From Gemmatimonadota bacterium (lineage in GTDB: Bacteria; Gemmatimonadota; Gemmatimonadetes; Gemmatimonadales; Gemmatimonadaceae): DNA of 64,000 nt. Within the stretch, counting starts at the first letter, position 1. Each line of letters begins with the position of its first letter. The position numbers and the translations under genes were made by a program. The stretch is from NCBI GenBank assembly GCA_016714015.1, contig JADJNZ010000006.1:1-64000 (forward strand), read 5' to 3'. This document shows, piece by piece, positions 1-13,291 of the stretch. Under the pieces are notes generated by a model. It did no database searches. It worked only from the letters and a program-made list of their open reading frames with translations, and was not told where the DNA came from.

Positions 1-3000
1 CCGGCGCGAGCGTGCCGAGCGCGCAGGGGAACGCCGTCGTGCAGTCCCCGCTCGTCGAGACGAACGTCAGCCCGCTCGGCGTCGCACTCGCGACGCTCAC
101 GGCGAGCGCGTCCGACGGCCCGTTGTTGGTGATCGTGTAGGTGTACGTGACGTTGTTCCCCGGCACCACCGACGCCGAGCCGGTGGCCGAGATCGCGACA
201 TCGGCCTCCGGAACGAGCGCATCGGTCGCGGTCGCGGAGTTGTTGCCCGCCGGATCGTTCGTCCCCACCGGCGCGGTGACCGTCGCCGTGTTGACGAGAC
301 TCCCGGTCGCGCTCGCGGCGATGGTCCCCGTCGCGGTGAACGTCACGGTGCCGCCGCTCAGCACGTTCACGCTCGCGCTCAGGTCACCGCTGCCGGTGGC
401 GGCGGGACAGGCGGAGCCGGCGGTCGCCGTGCAGCTCCACGTGACGCTCGTGAGGATCGCCGGGAAGTTGTCGGTGACCGTCGCGCCGGTGACCGCGCTC
501 GGGCCGGCATTGCTCACCGCGATGGTGTAGGTCGCGCTCGCGCCCGGGACCGGCGTCCCCGAGGTGAGCGTCTTGGTGATCGAGAGGTCAGCGGTCGGCG
601 TGATGACGGTGTTGCCGTCGGTCGCGCTGTTGTTCCCCGCGGGATCGTTCGTGCCCACGGGCGCCGTGACCGTCGCCGTGTTGGAGATCGTCCCCGATCC
701 CGAGGCGATGGCCGTGACGGTGAAGGTGGCCGTGCCGCCGGAGAGGAGGCTCACCGACGCCGAGACGTTGCCGGTGCCGCTCGCCGGGCAGCTCGAGCCG
801 GCGCTCGCGACGCAGGTCCAGCTCGCGCTCGTCACGCTCGCCGGGAAGATGTCCGTGACCGTCGCGCCCGTCACGGCGGACGGACCGGCGTTCGACGCGA
901 CGATCGTGTAGGTGAGCGTCCCACCCTGGTTCACGCCCGTCACGCCGTCGGTCTTCGTGATCGACAGGTCCGCCGTCGGCGCGATGACGGTGTTCCCGTC
1001 GGTCGCCGAGTTGTTCCCCGCGGGATCGTTCACGCCCACCGGGGCGGCGATCGTCGCCGTGTTCGAGATCGTCCCCGACCCGCTCGCGGTGGCCGTGACC
1101 GTGAAGGTCGCCGTGCCGCCGGAGAGCAGGTCCACCGTCGCGGCGAGGTTGCCCGAGCCGCTCGCCGGGCAGACGGAGCCGCCGCTGGCCGTGCAGGTCC
1201 AGGTCGCGCCCGTGAGCGAGGCCGGGAAGTTGTCCGTGACCGTCGCCCCCGTCACCGCGCTCGGACCCGCGTTCGACGCGACGATGGTGTAGGTGACCGT
1301 GCCGTTCTGGTTCACCGCGGTGACGCCGTCGGTCTTGGTGATCGACAGGTCCGCGGTCGGCGTGATGACGGTGTTCGCGTCGGTCGCCGAGTTGTTGCCG
1401 GCGGGATCGTTCGTGCCCACCGGCGCGGTGATCGTCGCGGTGTTGGAGATCGTCCCCGACCCGCTCGCCGTCACGGTGACCGTGAAGGTCGCCGTGCCGC
1501 CGCTCAGCAGGTCCACGCTCTCGGCGATGTTCCCCGAGCCGCTCGCCGCGCAGCTCGAGCCCGCGCTCGCCACGCAGGTCCAGGTCGCGCCGCTCAGCGC
1601 CGCCGGGAGGTTGTCGGTGACCGTCGCCCCGGTGACCGCGCTCGGCCCCGCGTTCGACGCGACGATGGTGTAGGTGAGCGTCCCGTTCTGGTTCACGCTC
1701 GTCACGCCGTCGGTCTTGGTGATGCTCAGGTCCGCGGTCGGCGTGATGACCGTGTTCGCGTCGGTCGCGCTGTTGTTGCCCGCGGGATCGTTCACGCCCA
1801 CCGGCGCGGCGATCGTCGCCGTGTTGGAGATGGTGCCCGACCCGCTCGCCGTCGCCGTGACCGTGAAGGTCGCCGTGCCGCCCGAGAGCAGCGTCACGCT
1901 CGCGCTGATGTTCCCGCTCCCGCTCGCCGGGCAGCTCGATCCGGCGCTCGCGCTGCAGGTCCAGGTCGCGCCGGTGAGTGCGGCCGGGAAGTTGTCCGTC
2001 ACCGTCGCGCCGGTCGCCGTCGACGGCCCCGCGTTCGACGCGACGATCGTGTAGGTGACGGTCCCGTTCTGATTGACGGCGGTGACACCGTCGGTCTTCG
2101 TGATCGACAGGTCCGCCGTCGGCGTGATGACGGTGTTGCCGTCCGTCGCCGAGTTGTTGCCGGCCGGGTCGTTCGTGCCCACCGGCGCGGTGATCGTCGC
2201 GGTGTTCGAGATCGTCCCCGACCCGCTCGCCGTCGCCGTCACGGTGAAGGTCGCCGAACCGCCGGACAGCAGGTCGACCGTCGCGGCGAGGTTGCCCGAG
2301 CCGCTCGCCGGGCAGACCGAGCCCGCGGTCGCGCTGCAGGTCCACGTCGCGCCGCTCAGCGCCGCCGGGAAGTTGTCGGTGACCGTCGCCCCCGTCACCG
2401 CGCTCGGCCCCGCGTTCGACGCCACGATCGTGTACGTGACCGTTCCATTCTGGTTCACGCTCGTCACGCCGTCGGTCTTCGTGATCGACAGGTCGGCCGT
2501 CGGCGTGATGACCGTGTTGGCATCCGTCGCGCTGTTGTTCCCCGGCGCGTCCGTCACGCCCACCGGCGCCGCGATCGTCGCGGTGTTCGAGATCGTCCCC
2601 GACCCGCTCGCCGTCGCCGTCACCGTGAACGTCGCAGTGCCGCCGCTCAGCAGGTCCACGCTCTCGGCGAGGTTCCCCGAGCCGCTCGCCGCGCAGCTCG
2701 AGCCGGCGCTCGCCACGCAGGTCCAGCTCGCGCTCGAGAGCGAAGCCGGGAAGTTGTCCGTCACCGTCGCGCCCGTCACCGCGCTCGGCCCCGCGTTCGA
2801 CGCGACGATCGTGTACGTCACGGTGCCGTTCTGGTTCACGCCGGTCACGCCGTCGGTCTTGGTGATCGACAGGTCCGCCGTCACCACCACCGCGGTGCTC
2901 GCCGTCGCGCTGTTGTTCCCCGCCACCGCATCCGTCGTCGCGCTCGACACCGTCGCCGTGTTCTCGATCGGGTCGGGCGTCGTGTACGTCGACGGCACCG

Positions 3001-6000
3001 CATAGGTCGCGACGATCGTCCGCGTCGCGCCCGGCGCCAGCGTGCCCAGCGCGCAGGGGAACGTGGTCGTGCAGTCGCCCGTCGTGCTCACGAACGTCAG
3101 GCCCGACGGCGTCGGGTCGGCGACCGAGACCGTCGTCGCGCTCGAGGGACCGTTGTTGGTGACGGTGATCGTGTAGCTGATGTTCGTGCCCGGCACGATC
3201 GTGGGCGGCCCGGTCTTCGAGAGCGCGAGGTCCGCGCTCGGCGCCAGCGTGTTCGCGTCGGTGCTCGTCGCCGGCGTCGGGTCGGTCGTGCCCACCGGCG
3301 GCGTCGCGGTCGCCGTGTTCGAGAGCGTCCCCGTCGCCGCGGGATCGATCGTGCCCGTCGCCGTGATCGTGACCGCCCCGCCCGGCGGGAGATCGACGCT
3401 CGCCGCGAGGTTGCCGCTGCCCGAGGCCGGGCAGACCGCGCCGCCCGAGGCGACGCAGGTCCAGGTCACGCCGGTGATCGACGCCGGGAAGTTGTCGGTG
3501 ATGGTCGAGCCGAGCGCCGTGCTGGGTCCGGCGTTCGACGCCGTGATCGTGTAGGTGATCGGGTTGCCCGGCACCGCGCTCGCGGCGCCGTCGGTCTTGG
3601 TGATCGTCAGGTCCGCCACCGGCGCGCTCACCGTGGTCGAGACGCTCGCCGTGTTGTTGACCGACGCCGGATCCGCCGTCGTGCTCGAGACCGTCGCCGT
3701 GTTCACGATCGGCGCCGGCGTGGTGTAGCCCGCCGGCACCGTGTAGGTGACGACGATCGTGCGCGTGTCGCCCGGCGCGAGCGTGCCGAGCGCGCAGGGG
3801 AACGCCGTCGTGCAGTCGCCGCTCGTCGAGACGAACGTCAGCCCGCTCGGCGTCGCGTTCGCCACGCTCACCGCGAGCGCGTCCGACGGGCCGTTGTTGG
3901 TGATGGTCAGCGTGTACGTGACGGTGTTGCCGGGCACGACCGACGCCGAGCCGGTCGCGGTGATCGCCACGTCGGCGGACGGCACCAGCGCGTCGCTCGC
4001 GGTCGCGCTGTTGTTCCCCGCGGGGTCGTTCGTGCCGACCGGCGCCGCGACGGTCGCCGTGTTGGCCAGCGTGCCGGTCGCGCTCGCCGAGATCGTGCCG
4101 GTCGCCGTGAACGTCACCGTGCCGCCGCTCAGCACGTTCACGCTCGCGGCGAGGTTCCCGCTGCCGCTCGCCGCCGGACAGGCCGAGCCGGCGGTGGCCG
4201 TGCACGTCCAGGTGACGCCGCTGACGATCGCCGGGAAGTTGTCGGTGACCGTCGCGCCGGTGACCGCGCTCGGGCCGGCGTTGCTCACCGCGATGGTCCA
4301 GGTCGCCGCGGACCCCGGCACGGGCGTGCCGGAGCTGAGCGCCTTGGTGATCGACAGGTCGGCCGTCGGCGTGATGACGGTGTTGGCGTCCGTCGCCGAG
4401 TTGTTGCCGGCCGGGTCGTTGGTCCCGACGGGGCGCGGTGATCGTCGCGGTGTTCGAGATCGTCCCCGACCCGCTCGCCGTCGCCGTGACGGTGAAGGTC
4501 GCGGTGCCGCCCGAGAGCAGGTTCACGCCCGCCGAGACGTTTCCGGTGCCGCTCGCGGGGCAGCTCGAGCCGGCGCTCGCGGCGCAGGTCCAGCTCGCGC
4601 TCGTGACGGTGGCGGGGAAGATGTCCGTGACCGTCGCGCCCGTGACCGCCGACGGGCCCGCGTTCGACGCGACGATGGTGTAGGTGACGGTGCCGCCCTG
4701 GTTCACGCCGGTCACGCCGTCGGTCTTGGTGATGCTCAGGTCCGCGGTCGGCGTGATGACGGTGTTGGCGTCGGTCGCCGAGTTGTTGCCCGCCGGATCG
4801 TTCACGCCGCCCGGGGCGGCGATCGTCGCCGTGTTGCTGATCGTCCCCGACCCGCTCGCCGTCGCCGTGACCGTGAAGGTCGCCGTGCCACCCGAGAGCA
4901 GCGTCACGCTCGCACTGATGTTCCCGCTCCCGCTCGCCGGGCAGGTCGAGCCCGCGCTCGCGGTGCAGGTCCAGGTCGCACTCGTCAGCGACGCCGGGAA
5001 GTTGTCCGTGACCGTCGCACCGGTGGCCGTGGACGGTCCGGCGTTCGACGCGACGATCGTGTAGGTGACCGTCCCGCCCTGGTTCACCCCGGTCACGCCG
5101 TCCGTCTTGGTGATCGACAGGTCGGCCGTCGGCGTGATGACGGTGTTCGCGTCGGTCGCCGAGTTGTTGCCGGCGGGGTCGTTCGTGCCGACCGGGGCTG
5201 CGATGGTCGCGGTGTTCGAGATCGTGCCCGACCCGCTCGCCGTCGCGGTCACCGTGAAGGTCGCCGTGCCACCCGAGAGCAGGTTCACTGACGCCGCGAG
5301 GTTGCCGCTGCCGCTCGCCGGGCAGACCGAGCCGGCGCTCGCGGTGCAGGTCCAGGTCGCGCCGGTGAGCGACGCCGGGAAGTTGTCGGTCACCGTCGCT
5401 GCGGTCACCGCGCTCGGCCCGGCGTTCGACGCGACGATCGTGTAGGTGACCGTGCCGTTCTGGTTCACGCCCGTCACGCCGTCGGTCTTCGTGATGCTCA
5501 GGTCCGCCGTCGGCGTGATGACGGTGTTCGCGTCGGTCGCGCTGTTGTTGCCCGCCGGATCGTTCACGCCCACCGGCGCGGTGATCGTCGCCGTGTTGGA
5601 GATCGTGCCGGAGCCGCTCGCCGTCGCCGTCACCGTGAAGGTCGCGGTGCCGCCGGAGAGCAGCGTCACGCTCGCGCTGATGTTGCCGCTCCCGCTCGCC
5701 GGGCAGCTCGAGCCCGCGCTCGCCGAGCAGGTCCAGGTCGCGCCGGTGAGCGCCGCCGGGAAGTTGTCCGTCACCGTCGCGCCGGTCGCCGTGGACGGGC
5801 CGGCGTTCGACGCGACGATGGTGTAGGTGACCGTGCCGTTCTGGTTGACGCCGGTCACGCCGTCGGTCTTGGTGATCGACAGGTCCGCCGTCGGCGTGAT
5901 GACCGTGTTCGCGTCGGTCGCCGAGTTGTTGCCCGCCGGGTCGTTGACGCCCACCGGGGCCGCGATCGTCGCCGTGTTGGAGATCGTCCCCGACCCGCTC

Positions 6001-9000
6001 GCCGTCGCGGTGACCGTGAAGGTCGCCGTCCCGCCGGAGAGCAGCGTGACGCTCGCGCTGATGTTCCCGCTGCCGCTCGCCGGGCAACTCGACCCCGCGC
6101 TGGCCGAACAGGTCCAGGTCGCGCCGGTGAGCGCCGCCGGGAAGTTGTCGGTGACCGTCGCGCCGGTCGCCGTGGACGGCCCGGCGTTCGACGCCACGAT
6201 CGTGTAGGTGACCGTGCCGTTCTGGTTCACGCCCGTCACGCCGTCGGTCTTCGTGATGCTCAGGTCCGCCGTCGGCGTGATGACGGTGTTGTTGTCCGTC
6301 GCCGTGTTGTTCCCGGCCGGGTCGTTCGTGCCCACCGGCGCCGTCACCGTCGCCGTGTTGGTGATCGTGCCCGAGCCGCTCGCCGTGGCGGTGACCGTGA
6401 AGATCGCCGAGCCGCCGGAGAGGAGCGTCACCGAGGCATTGATGTTGCCGCTCCCGCTCGCCGGGCAGCTCGACCCCGCGCTCGCGGTGCAGGTCCAGGT
6501 GACGCCGGTGACGTTCGCCGGGAAGACGTCCGTCACCGTCGCACCGGTCGCGGTGCTCGGCCCGGCGTTCACCGCGGCGATCGAATAGGTGAGCGTCCCG
6601 TTCTGGTTGACGCTCGTGACGCCGTCGTCCTTCGTGATGTAGAGGTCGGAGGTCGGCGTGATGACGGTGTTGTTGTCGGTCGCCGAGTTGTTGCCGGCGG
6701 GATCGTTCGTGCCGCCCGGGCCGGTGATCGTCGCGGTGTTCGAGATCGTGCCCGCGCCGCTCGCCGTCGCCGTCACGGTGAAGGTCGCCGTGCCGCCGGA
6801 GAGCAGGTTCACCGACGCCGCGAGGTTGCCGCTCCCGCTCGCCGGGCAGACCGAGCCCGCACTCGCGGTGCAGGTCCAGGTCGCGCTCGTGAGCTGCGCC
6901 GGGAGGATGTCGGTCACCGTCGCTGCCGTCACCGCGCTGGGGCCCGCGTTCGACGCGACGATCGTGTAGGTGACGGTCCCGCCCTGGTTCACGCCCGTCA
7001 CGCCGTCGGTCTTGGTGATCGACAGGTCGGCCGTCGGCGTGATGACCGTGTTCGCGTCGGTCGCCGAGTTGTTGCCGGCCGGGTCGTTCAGGCCCACCGG
7101 GGCCGCGATCGTCGCCGTGTTGGAGATCGTCCCGGATCCGCTCGCCGTCGCCGTCACGGTGAAGGTCGCCGTGCCGCCCGAGAGCAGCGTCACGCTCGCG
7201 CTGATGTTGCCGCTCCCGCTCGCCGGGCAGCTCGACCCCGCGCTCGCGGTGCAGGTCCAGGTCGCACTCGTGAGCGCGGCCGGGAAGTTGTCGGTGACCG
7301 TCGCACCCGTCGCCGTGGACGGGCCGGCGTTCGAGGCGACGATCGTGTAGGTGATCGTGCCGCCCTGGTTGACGCCCGTGACGCCGTCGGTCTTGGTGAT
7401 CGAGAGGTCGGCCGTCGGCGTGATGACCGTGTTGTTGTCCGTCGCCGAGTTGTTGCCGGCGGGGTCGTTCACGCCAACGGGTGCCGCGATCGTCGCCGTG
7501 TTCGAGATCGTCCCCGACCCGCTGGCGGTCGCCGTCACCGTGAAGGTCGCGGTGCCGCCCGAGAGCAGGTTCACCGACGCCGCGAGATTGCCGCTCCCGC
7601 TCGCCGGGCAGACCGAGCCGGCACTGGCGGCGCAGGTCCACGTCGCGCTGCTCACGCTCGCCGGGAAGTTGTCCGTGACCGTCGCGGCCGTGACCGCCGA
7701 GGGACCCGCGTTCGACGCGACGATCGTGTACGTGACCGTGCCGCCCTGGTTCACCCCGGTCACGCCGTCGGTCTTGGTGATCGCGAGATTCGCCGTCGGC
7801 GTGATGACGGTGTTGTTGTCCGTCGCCGTGTTGTTGCCCGCCGGGTCGTTCACGCCCACCGGCGCCGCGATCGTCGCCGTGTTGGAGATCGTCCCCGAGC
7901 CGCTCGCCGTCGCCGTGACGGTGAAGGTCGCCGTGCCGCCCGAGAGCAGCGTGACGCTCGCGCTGATGTTCCCGCTCCCGCTCGCCGGGCAGGCTCGAGC
8001 CGGCGCTCGCGGTGCAGGTCCAGGTCGCGCCGGTGAGCGCCGCCGGGAAGTTGTCGGTCACCGTCGCGCCGGTCGCCGTCGACGGCCCCGCATTGGACGC
8101 GACGATGGTGTAGGTGACCGTGCCACCCTGGTTCACGCCCGTCACGCCGTCGGTCTTGGTGATGCTCAGATCCGCCGTCGGCGTGATGACCGTGTTGGCG
8201 TCGGTCGCCGAGTTGTTGCCGGCGGGATCGTTCACGCCCACCGGGGCCGCGATCGTCGCGGTGTTGGAGATCGTCCCCGAGCCGCTCGCCGTCGCCGTCA
8301 CCGTGAACGTCGCGGTGCCGCCCGAGAGCAGCGTGACGCTCGCGCTGATGTTGCCGCTCCCGCTCGCCGGGCAGCTCGACCCCGCGCTCGCGGTGCAGGT
8401 CCACGTCGCGCCGGTGAGTGCCGCCGGGAAGTTGTCCGTCACCGTCGCGCCGGTCGCCGTGGACGGGCCGGCGTTCGACGCGACGATCGTGTACGTCACC
8501 GTGCCGTTCTGGTTCACGCCCGTCACGCCGTCGGTCTTGGTGATCGACAGATCCGCCGTCGGCGTGATGACCGTGTTCGCGTCGGTCGCGCTGTTGTTCC
8601 CCGGCGCGTCGTTCACGCCCACCGGCGCGGTGATCGTCGCGGTGTTGGAGATGGTCCCCGACCCGCTCGCCGTCGCCGTCACGGTGAAGGTCGCCGACCC
8701 GCCGGAGAGCAGGTTCACCGACGTGGCGAGATTGCCCGACCCGCTCGCCGCGCAGCTCGAGCCCGCGGTCGCGGCGCAGGTCCAGGTCGCGCTCGTCACG
8801 CTGGCCGGGAAGTTGTCCGTCACCGTCGCCGCCGTCACCGCGCTCGGGCCCGCGTTGGACGCGACGATCGTGTAGGTGACGGTGCCGTTCTGGTTCACGC
8901 CCGTCACGCCGTCGGTCTTCGTGATCGACAGGTCCGCCGTCGGCGTGATGACCGTGTTGTTGTCGGTCGCGCTGTTGTTGCCCGCCGGGTCGTTGACGCC

Positions 9001-12000
9001 CACCGGCGCGGCGATCGTCGCGGTGTTCGAGATGGTGCCCGACCCGCTCGCCGTCGCCGTCACGGTGAAGGTCGCCGTGCCACCACTCAGCAGGTTCACC
9101 GACGCGGCGAGGTTGCCGCTGCCGCTCGCCGGGCAGACCGAGCCGGCACTCGCCGTGCAGGTCCACGTGGCGGCCGTCAGCGACGCCGGGAAGTTGTCCG
9201 TCACCGTCGCCGCCGTCACCGCACTCGGCCCCGCGTTCGACGCGACGATGGTGTAGGTGACGGTCCCACCCTGATTGACGCCCGTCACGCCGTCGGTCTT
9301 CGTGATCGCCAGATCCGCGGTCGGCGTGATGACCGTGTTCGCGTCGGTCGCGCTGTTGTTGCCGGCGGGATCGTTCACGCCACCCGGCGCCGTGATCGTC
9401 GCGGTGTTCGAGATCGTCCCCGACCCGCTCGCCGTCGCCGTCACGGTGAAGGTCGCCGTGCCGCCGGAGAGCAGGTTCACCGACGCCGCGAGGTTGCCGC
9501 TCCCGCTCGCCGGGCACACCGACCCGGCGCTCGCGGTGCAGGTCCACGTCGCACTCGTCAGCGACGCCGGGAAGTTGTCGGTCACCGTCGCCGCCGTCAC
9601 CGCACTCGGGCCGGCGTTCGACGCCACGATCGTGTAGGTGACCGTGCCGTTCTGGTTGACGCCCGTCACGCCGTCGGTCTTCGTGATCGACAGGTCGGCC
9701 GTCGGCGTGATGACCGTGTTGTTGTCGGTCGCCGAGTTGTTGCCGGCCGGATCGTTCACGCCCACCGGCGCGGTGATCGTCGCGGTGTTGGAGATCGTCC
9801 CCGACCCGCTCGCCGTCGCCGTCACGGTGAAGGTCGCCGTGCCGCCGCTCAGCAGGTTCACCGACGCCGCGAGATTCCCGCTCCCGCTCGCCGGGCAGCT
9901 CGACCCGGCACTCGCCGTGCAGGTCCACGTCGCACCCGTGACCGATGCCGGGAAGTTGTCGGTCACCGTCGCCGCCGTCACCGCGCTCGGGCCTGCGTTC
10001 GACGCGACGATCGTGTAGGTGACCGTGCCGTTCTGGTTCACCCCGGTCACGCCGTCGGTCTTCGTGATCGCGAGGTTCGCCGTCGGCGTGATGACCGTGT
10101 TGTTGTCGGTCGCGCTGTTGTTGCCCGCCGGATCGTTCACGCCCACCGGCGCCGCGATCGTCGCGGTGTTCGAGATCGTCCCCGACCCGCTCGCCGTCGC
10201 CGTCACCGTGAAGGTCGCCGTGCCGCCGCTCAGCAGGTTCACCGACGCGGCGAGATTCCCAGACCCGCTCGCCGGACAGACCGAGCCGGCGCTCGCCGTA
10301 CACGTCCAGGTCGCCCCCGTCAGCGCCGCCGGGAAGTTGTCGGTCACCGTCGCCGCCGTCACCGCGCTCGGCCCCGCGTTCGACGCGACGATCGTGTAGG
10401 TGACGGTGCCGTTCTGATTGACCCCGGTCACGCCGTCGGTCTTGCTGATCGACAGGTCCGCCGTCGGCGTGATGACCGTGTTGTTGTCCGTCGCGCTGTT
10501 GTTCCCCGCGGGATCGTTCGTCCCCACCGGCGCCGCGATGGTCGCGGTGTTGGAGATCGTCCCCGACCCGCTCGCCGTCGCGGTCACGGTGAAGGTCGCC
10601 GACCCGCCGGAGAGCAGGTTCACCGACGCGGCGAGGTTGCCGCTCCCGCTCGCCGGGCAGACCGATCCCGCGCTCGCCGTACAGGTCCACGTGGCACCCG
10701 TGACCGACGCCGGGAAGTTGTCCGTCACCGTCGCCGCGGTCACCGCGCTCGGGCCGGCGTTCGACGCGACGATCGTGTACGTGACCGTGCCGTTCTGATT
10801 GACGCCCGTCACGCCGTCGGTCTTGGTGATCGACAGGTCCGCCGTCGGCGTGATGACGGTGTTGTTGTCGGTCGCCGAGTTGTTCCCCGCCGGGTCGTTC
10901 GTCCCCACCGGCGCCGCGATCGTCGCGGTGTTGGAGATCGTCCCCGAGCCCGACGCCGTCGCCGTCACCGTGAACGTCGCCGTCCCGCCGCTCAGCAGGT
11001 TCACCGACGCCGCGAGATTGCCCGACCCGCTCGCCGGGCAGCTCGATCCCGCGCTCGCGGTGCACGTCCAGGTCGCGCCCGTCAGCGACGCCGGGAAGTT
11101 GTCCGTCACCGTCGCCGCCGTCACCGCGCTCGGCCCCGCGTTCGACGCGACGATCGTGTACGTCACCGTGCCGTTCTGATTGACGCCCGTCACGCCGTCG
11201 CTCTTGCTGATCGACAGGTCGGCCGTCGGCGTGATGACGGTGTTGTTGTCCGTCGCCGTGTTGTTCGCCGGCGTCGGGTCGGTCGTGCCCACCGGCACCG
11301 TCACGGTCGCCGTGTTGGTGATCGTCCCCGCGCCGCTCGCCGTCGCCGTCACGGTGAAGGTGACCGAGCCGCCGCTCAGCAGGTTCACGCTCGCCGCGAG
11401 GTTCCCGCTCCCGCTCGCCGGGCAGCTCGACCCCACGCTCGCGGCGCAGGTCCAGGTCGCGCCCGTCACGCTCGCCGGGAAGTTGTCCGCCACCGTCGCC
11501 GCGGTCACCGCACTCGGCCCCGCGTTCGACGCGACGATCGTGTACGTGAGCGTCCCGTTCTGGTTCACCGCCGTGACGCCGTCGGTCTTGGTGATCGCGA
11601 GGTTCGCCGAGGGGATCACCGCGGTGACGTCGTTCGCGCTCACGTTGTTGCCGTTGAGCGTCGCCGGCTCGCCGCCGCCCGACACCCGCGCCCGGTTGGT
11701 CACGCTCGTCGCGGCCGCGGCCGCGACGCCCACGGTGAGCGTGATCGTCGAGGTGCCACCGTTCGCCGCGATCACCGTCGCCGAGGTGCAGGTGACCACC
11801 TGGCCCGCCGCCGCGCAGGCGAAGCCGCCGCCCGTCCCCGAGACGAAGCTCAGCCCCGTCGGCAGGGTGTCGAGCACCGTCACGGTGCCGGCGCTCGCCA
11901 ATCGACCCTGGTTCGTCACGACGAGCGAGTACACGCCGTTCACGCCGACGGTGAAGCTCCCCGTGTGGGACTTCGCGATGATCAGGTCGGTCTGCGCGTT

Positions 12001-13080
12001 GACGGTCGTCGGGTCCGACGCGAGGTCGTTGCCCGTGAGCAGGCCGTGCCCCGTCGGTTGCGTGCCGCCGCTCGTGCGCGCCGTGTTGGTGACCGTCGCC
12101 GCCGCGGTCCCGCTCACCGTCGAGGTGATGGTGACCGCAGGGTAGGCCCCGCCCGAGGCGAGCGCATCGGAGCGCGTGCAGGTCACCACCTGGCCCACGA
12201 TGCCGCAGGTCCAGCCTGTCCCGGTCGCCGCCGTGGGCGTGAGCCCGGCCGGGAGCGTGTCGAGCATCGTCACCACGCCCGACGTCGCGACGTTGCCCGA
12301 GTCGCGGACGGTCACCGTGTACTGCGCGTTCGTCTGCCCTTGCGTGAAGTTGCCGACGTGCGACTTGGTGATCCGCAGGTCCACCGCGAGCACGCTGCCG
12401 AGGTCGCCGATGTCGAAGCCCGTGGTGAGCAGCGCCGTCGCCGCGCCGCCGCCGAGCGGGACCGAGTAGATGATCGAGCTCGTCGCCGAGTTGGAGACGA
12501 GGAGCCGCCCCTGCCGATCGAACGCCGCGCCGGTGGCCGTGCCCGCCATGCCGGTGATCGCCGAGCCCGTGGCCGCGCCGCCTGCGAGCGGGATGGTGTA
12601 GACCGTCGTCCCGATCACGGCGTAGAGCGTGCCGTTCGGCGCGAACGCCATGTCGCCGCCGCCGCTGGGGATCCCGGTGATCGCCGCCCCCGCCGTGGTC
12701 GCCGCGCCGTTCACGAGCGAGATCGTGTAGCGCTGCGTCGAGGCGGTGTTCATCGCGTGCAGCGTGCCCGCCGCGTCGAACGTCAGGCGCGGGAGGTATG
12801 GCACGCCGGCGCCGGTGCGCCCGAGGAACACCGGCGCCGTCGCCGGCGTGTTCGGGTTCCAGGTGAAGACGGAGTCGTTGCCCGCGGTCCCGGCGATGAA
12901 CGCCATGAGGCCGTCGGAGGTCCGCTGCGCCAGCGAGGCCTTCTGGCCCCCCACGAGTCCGGTGTAGACGGTGACCGGCAGCCCCGTCGCGAGGCCGATC
13001 GCCCGGATCGTGTTCTGGTTGATACTATAGACGTAGAGCTGCGCCTCGGCGGCGCGCGTCGCGCCCACCATCGACAGCAC
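1..13080 (-). CDS. Giant secreted DUF11-type repeat protein, partial, two frameshifts
   Basis: The gene is read right to left and is open at position 1, so at least 4,300 codons are present. The N-terminus (GTG at 13080) has a hydrophobic segment ending AAEAQ, then about 200 residues with beta-propeller-like features (repeated phrases such as FAPNGTLYAVIG and AFDRQGRLLVSN), two divergent DUF11 domains, and then a long series of almost identical 127-residue units containing ADLSITKTDGVTGVNQ and TATWTC-type cysteine pairs (...WTCTASAGSSCPASGSG). DUF11/conserved-repeat domains are immunoglobulin-like modules of cell-surface and secreted proteins. The frame is broken twice by one extra base, near 7990 (gggcaggctcgag where sister repeats have gggcagctcgag) and near 4433 (a run of four G), after which the same repeat protein continues in another frame. 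Either the gene is a pseudogene or, more likely, these are consensus errors. Adhesin or surface-matrix function is inference. Confidence 0.8.
531..11560. repeat. 381-bp tandem repeats inside the giant surface-protein gene
   Basis: The sequence recurs with a 381-bp period (127 codons). On the plus strand each unit carries the phrase cgacgcgacgatcgtgtagg, for example near 893, 1274, 1655, 5046, 5427, 6951, 10000 and 10381. Roughly six units lie at 531-2880 and about nineteen at 4300-11560. The intervening 2880-4300 and the extreme left hold two alternative, less repeated DUF11 variants. Units differ mainly by synonymous changes and a few recurrent alternatives (NLAASVNLL versus NISASVTLL), the pattern expected from recombination or gene conversion between units. 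Confidence 0.85.
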
Positions 13081-13197
13081 GCCCAGGAACGCCGCGACCG
13101 CCGTCGCGCGTCGGCGCGCGAACCGGTGGAGCCAGCGATCGAGGAGCGACGGGAGCGCGGTCAGGCCGCGGCTCCCTGGCGGTGGCGGGGATTGCTC

Positions 13198-13226
13198 ACA
13201 CTCGGATTCTCACATTCTCCGAGTGT
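13198..13226. promoter_or_regulatory. Inverted repeat upstream of the giant gene
   Basis: An 8-bp perfect inverted repeat (ACACTCGG ... CCGAGTGT, 13-nt spacer) lies between the nucleotidyltransferase stop and the giant gene's start. Read on the minus strand it is preceded, not followed, by a T run, so it does not look like an intrinsic terminator. An operator or mRNA hairpin is possible, and no function can be assigned. Confidence 0.35.
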
Positions 13227-13291
13227 CGAAAAAGAGGCGGTGTCACATTCTTTCACGTAGTGACGGTGCCAGAATGTCGCGCCCGACCCCG

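Noticed and set aside
7351..13260. Long plus-strand open frame of 1,969 codons and many 126-codon frames antisense to the giant gene
   Set aside because: They are mirror images of the high-GC repeat coding sequence, with Arg/Gly/Ala-rich products, no start signals and no family resemblance.
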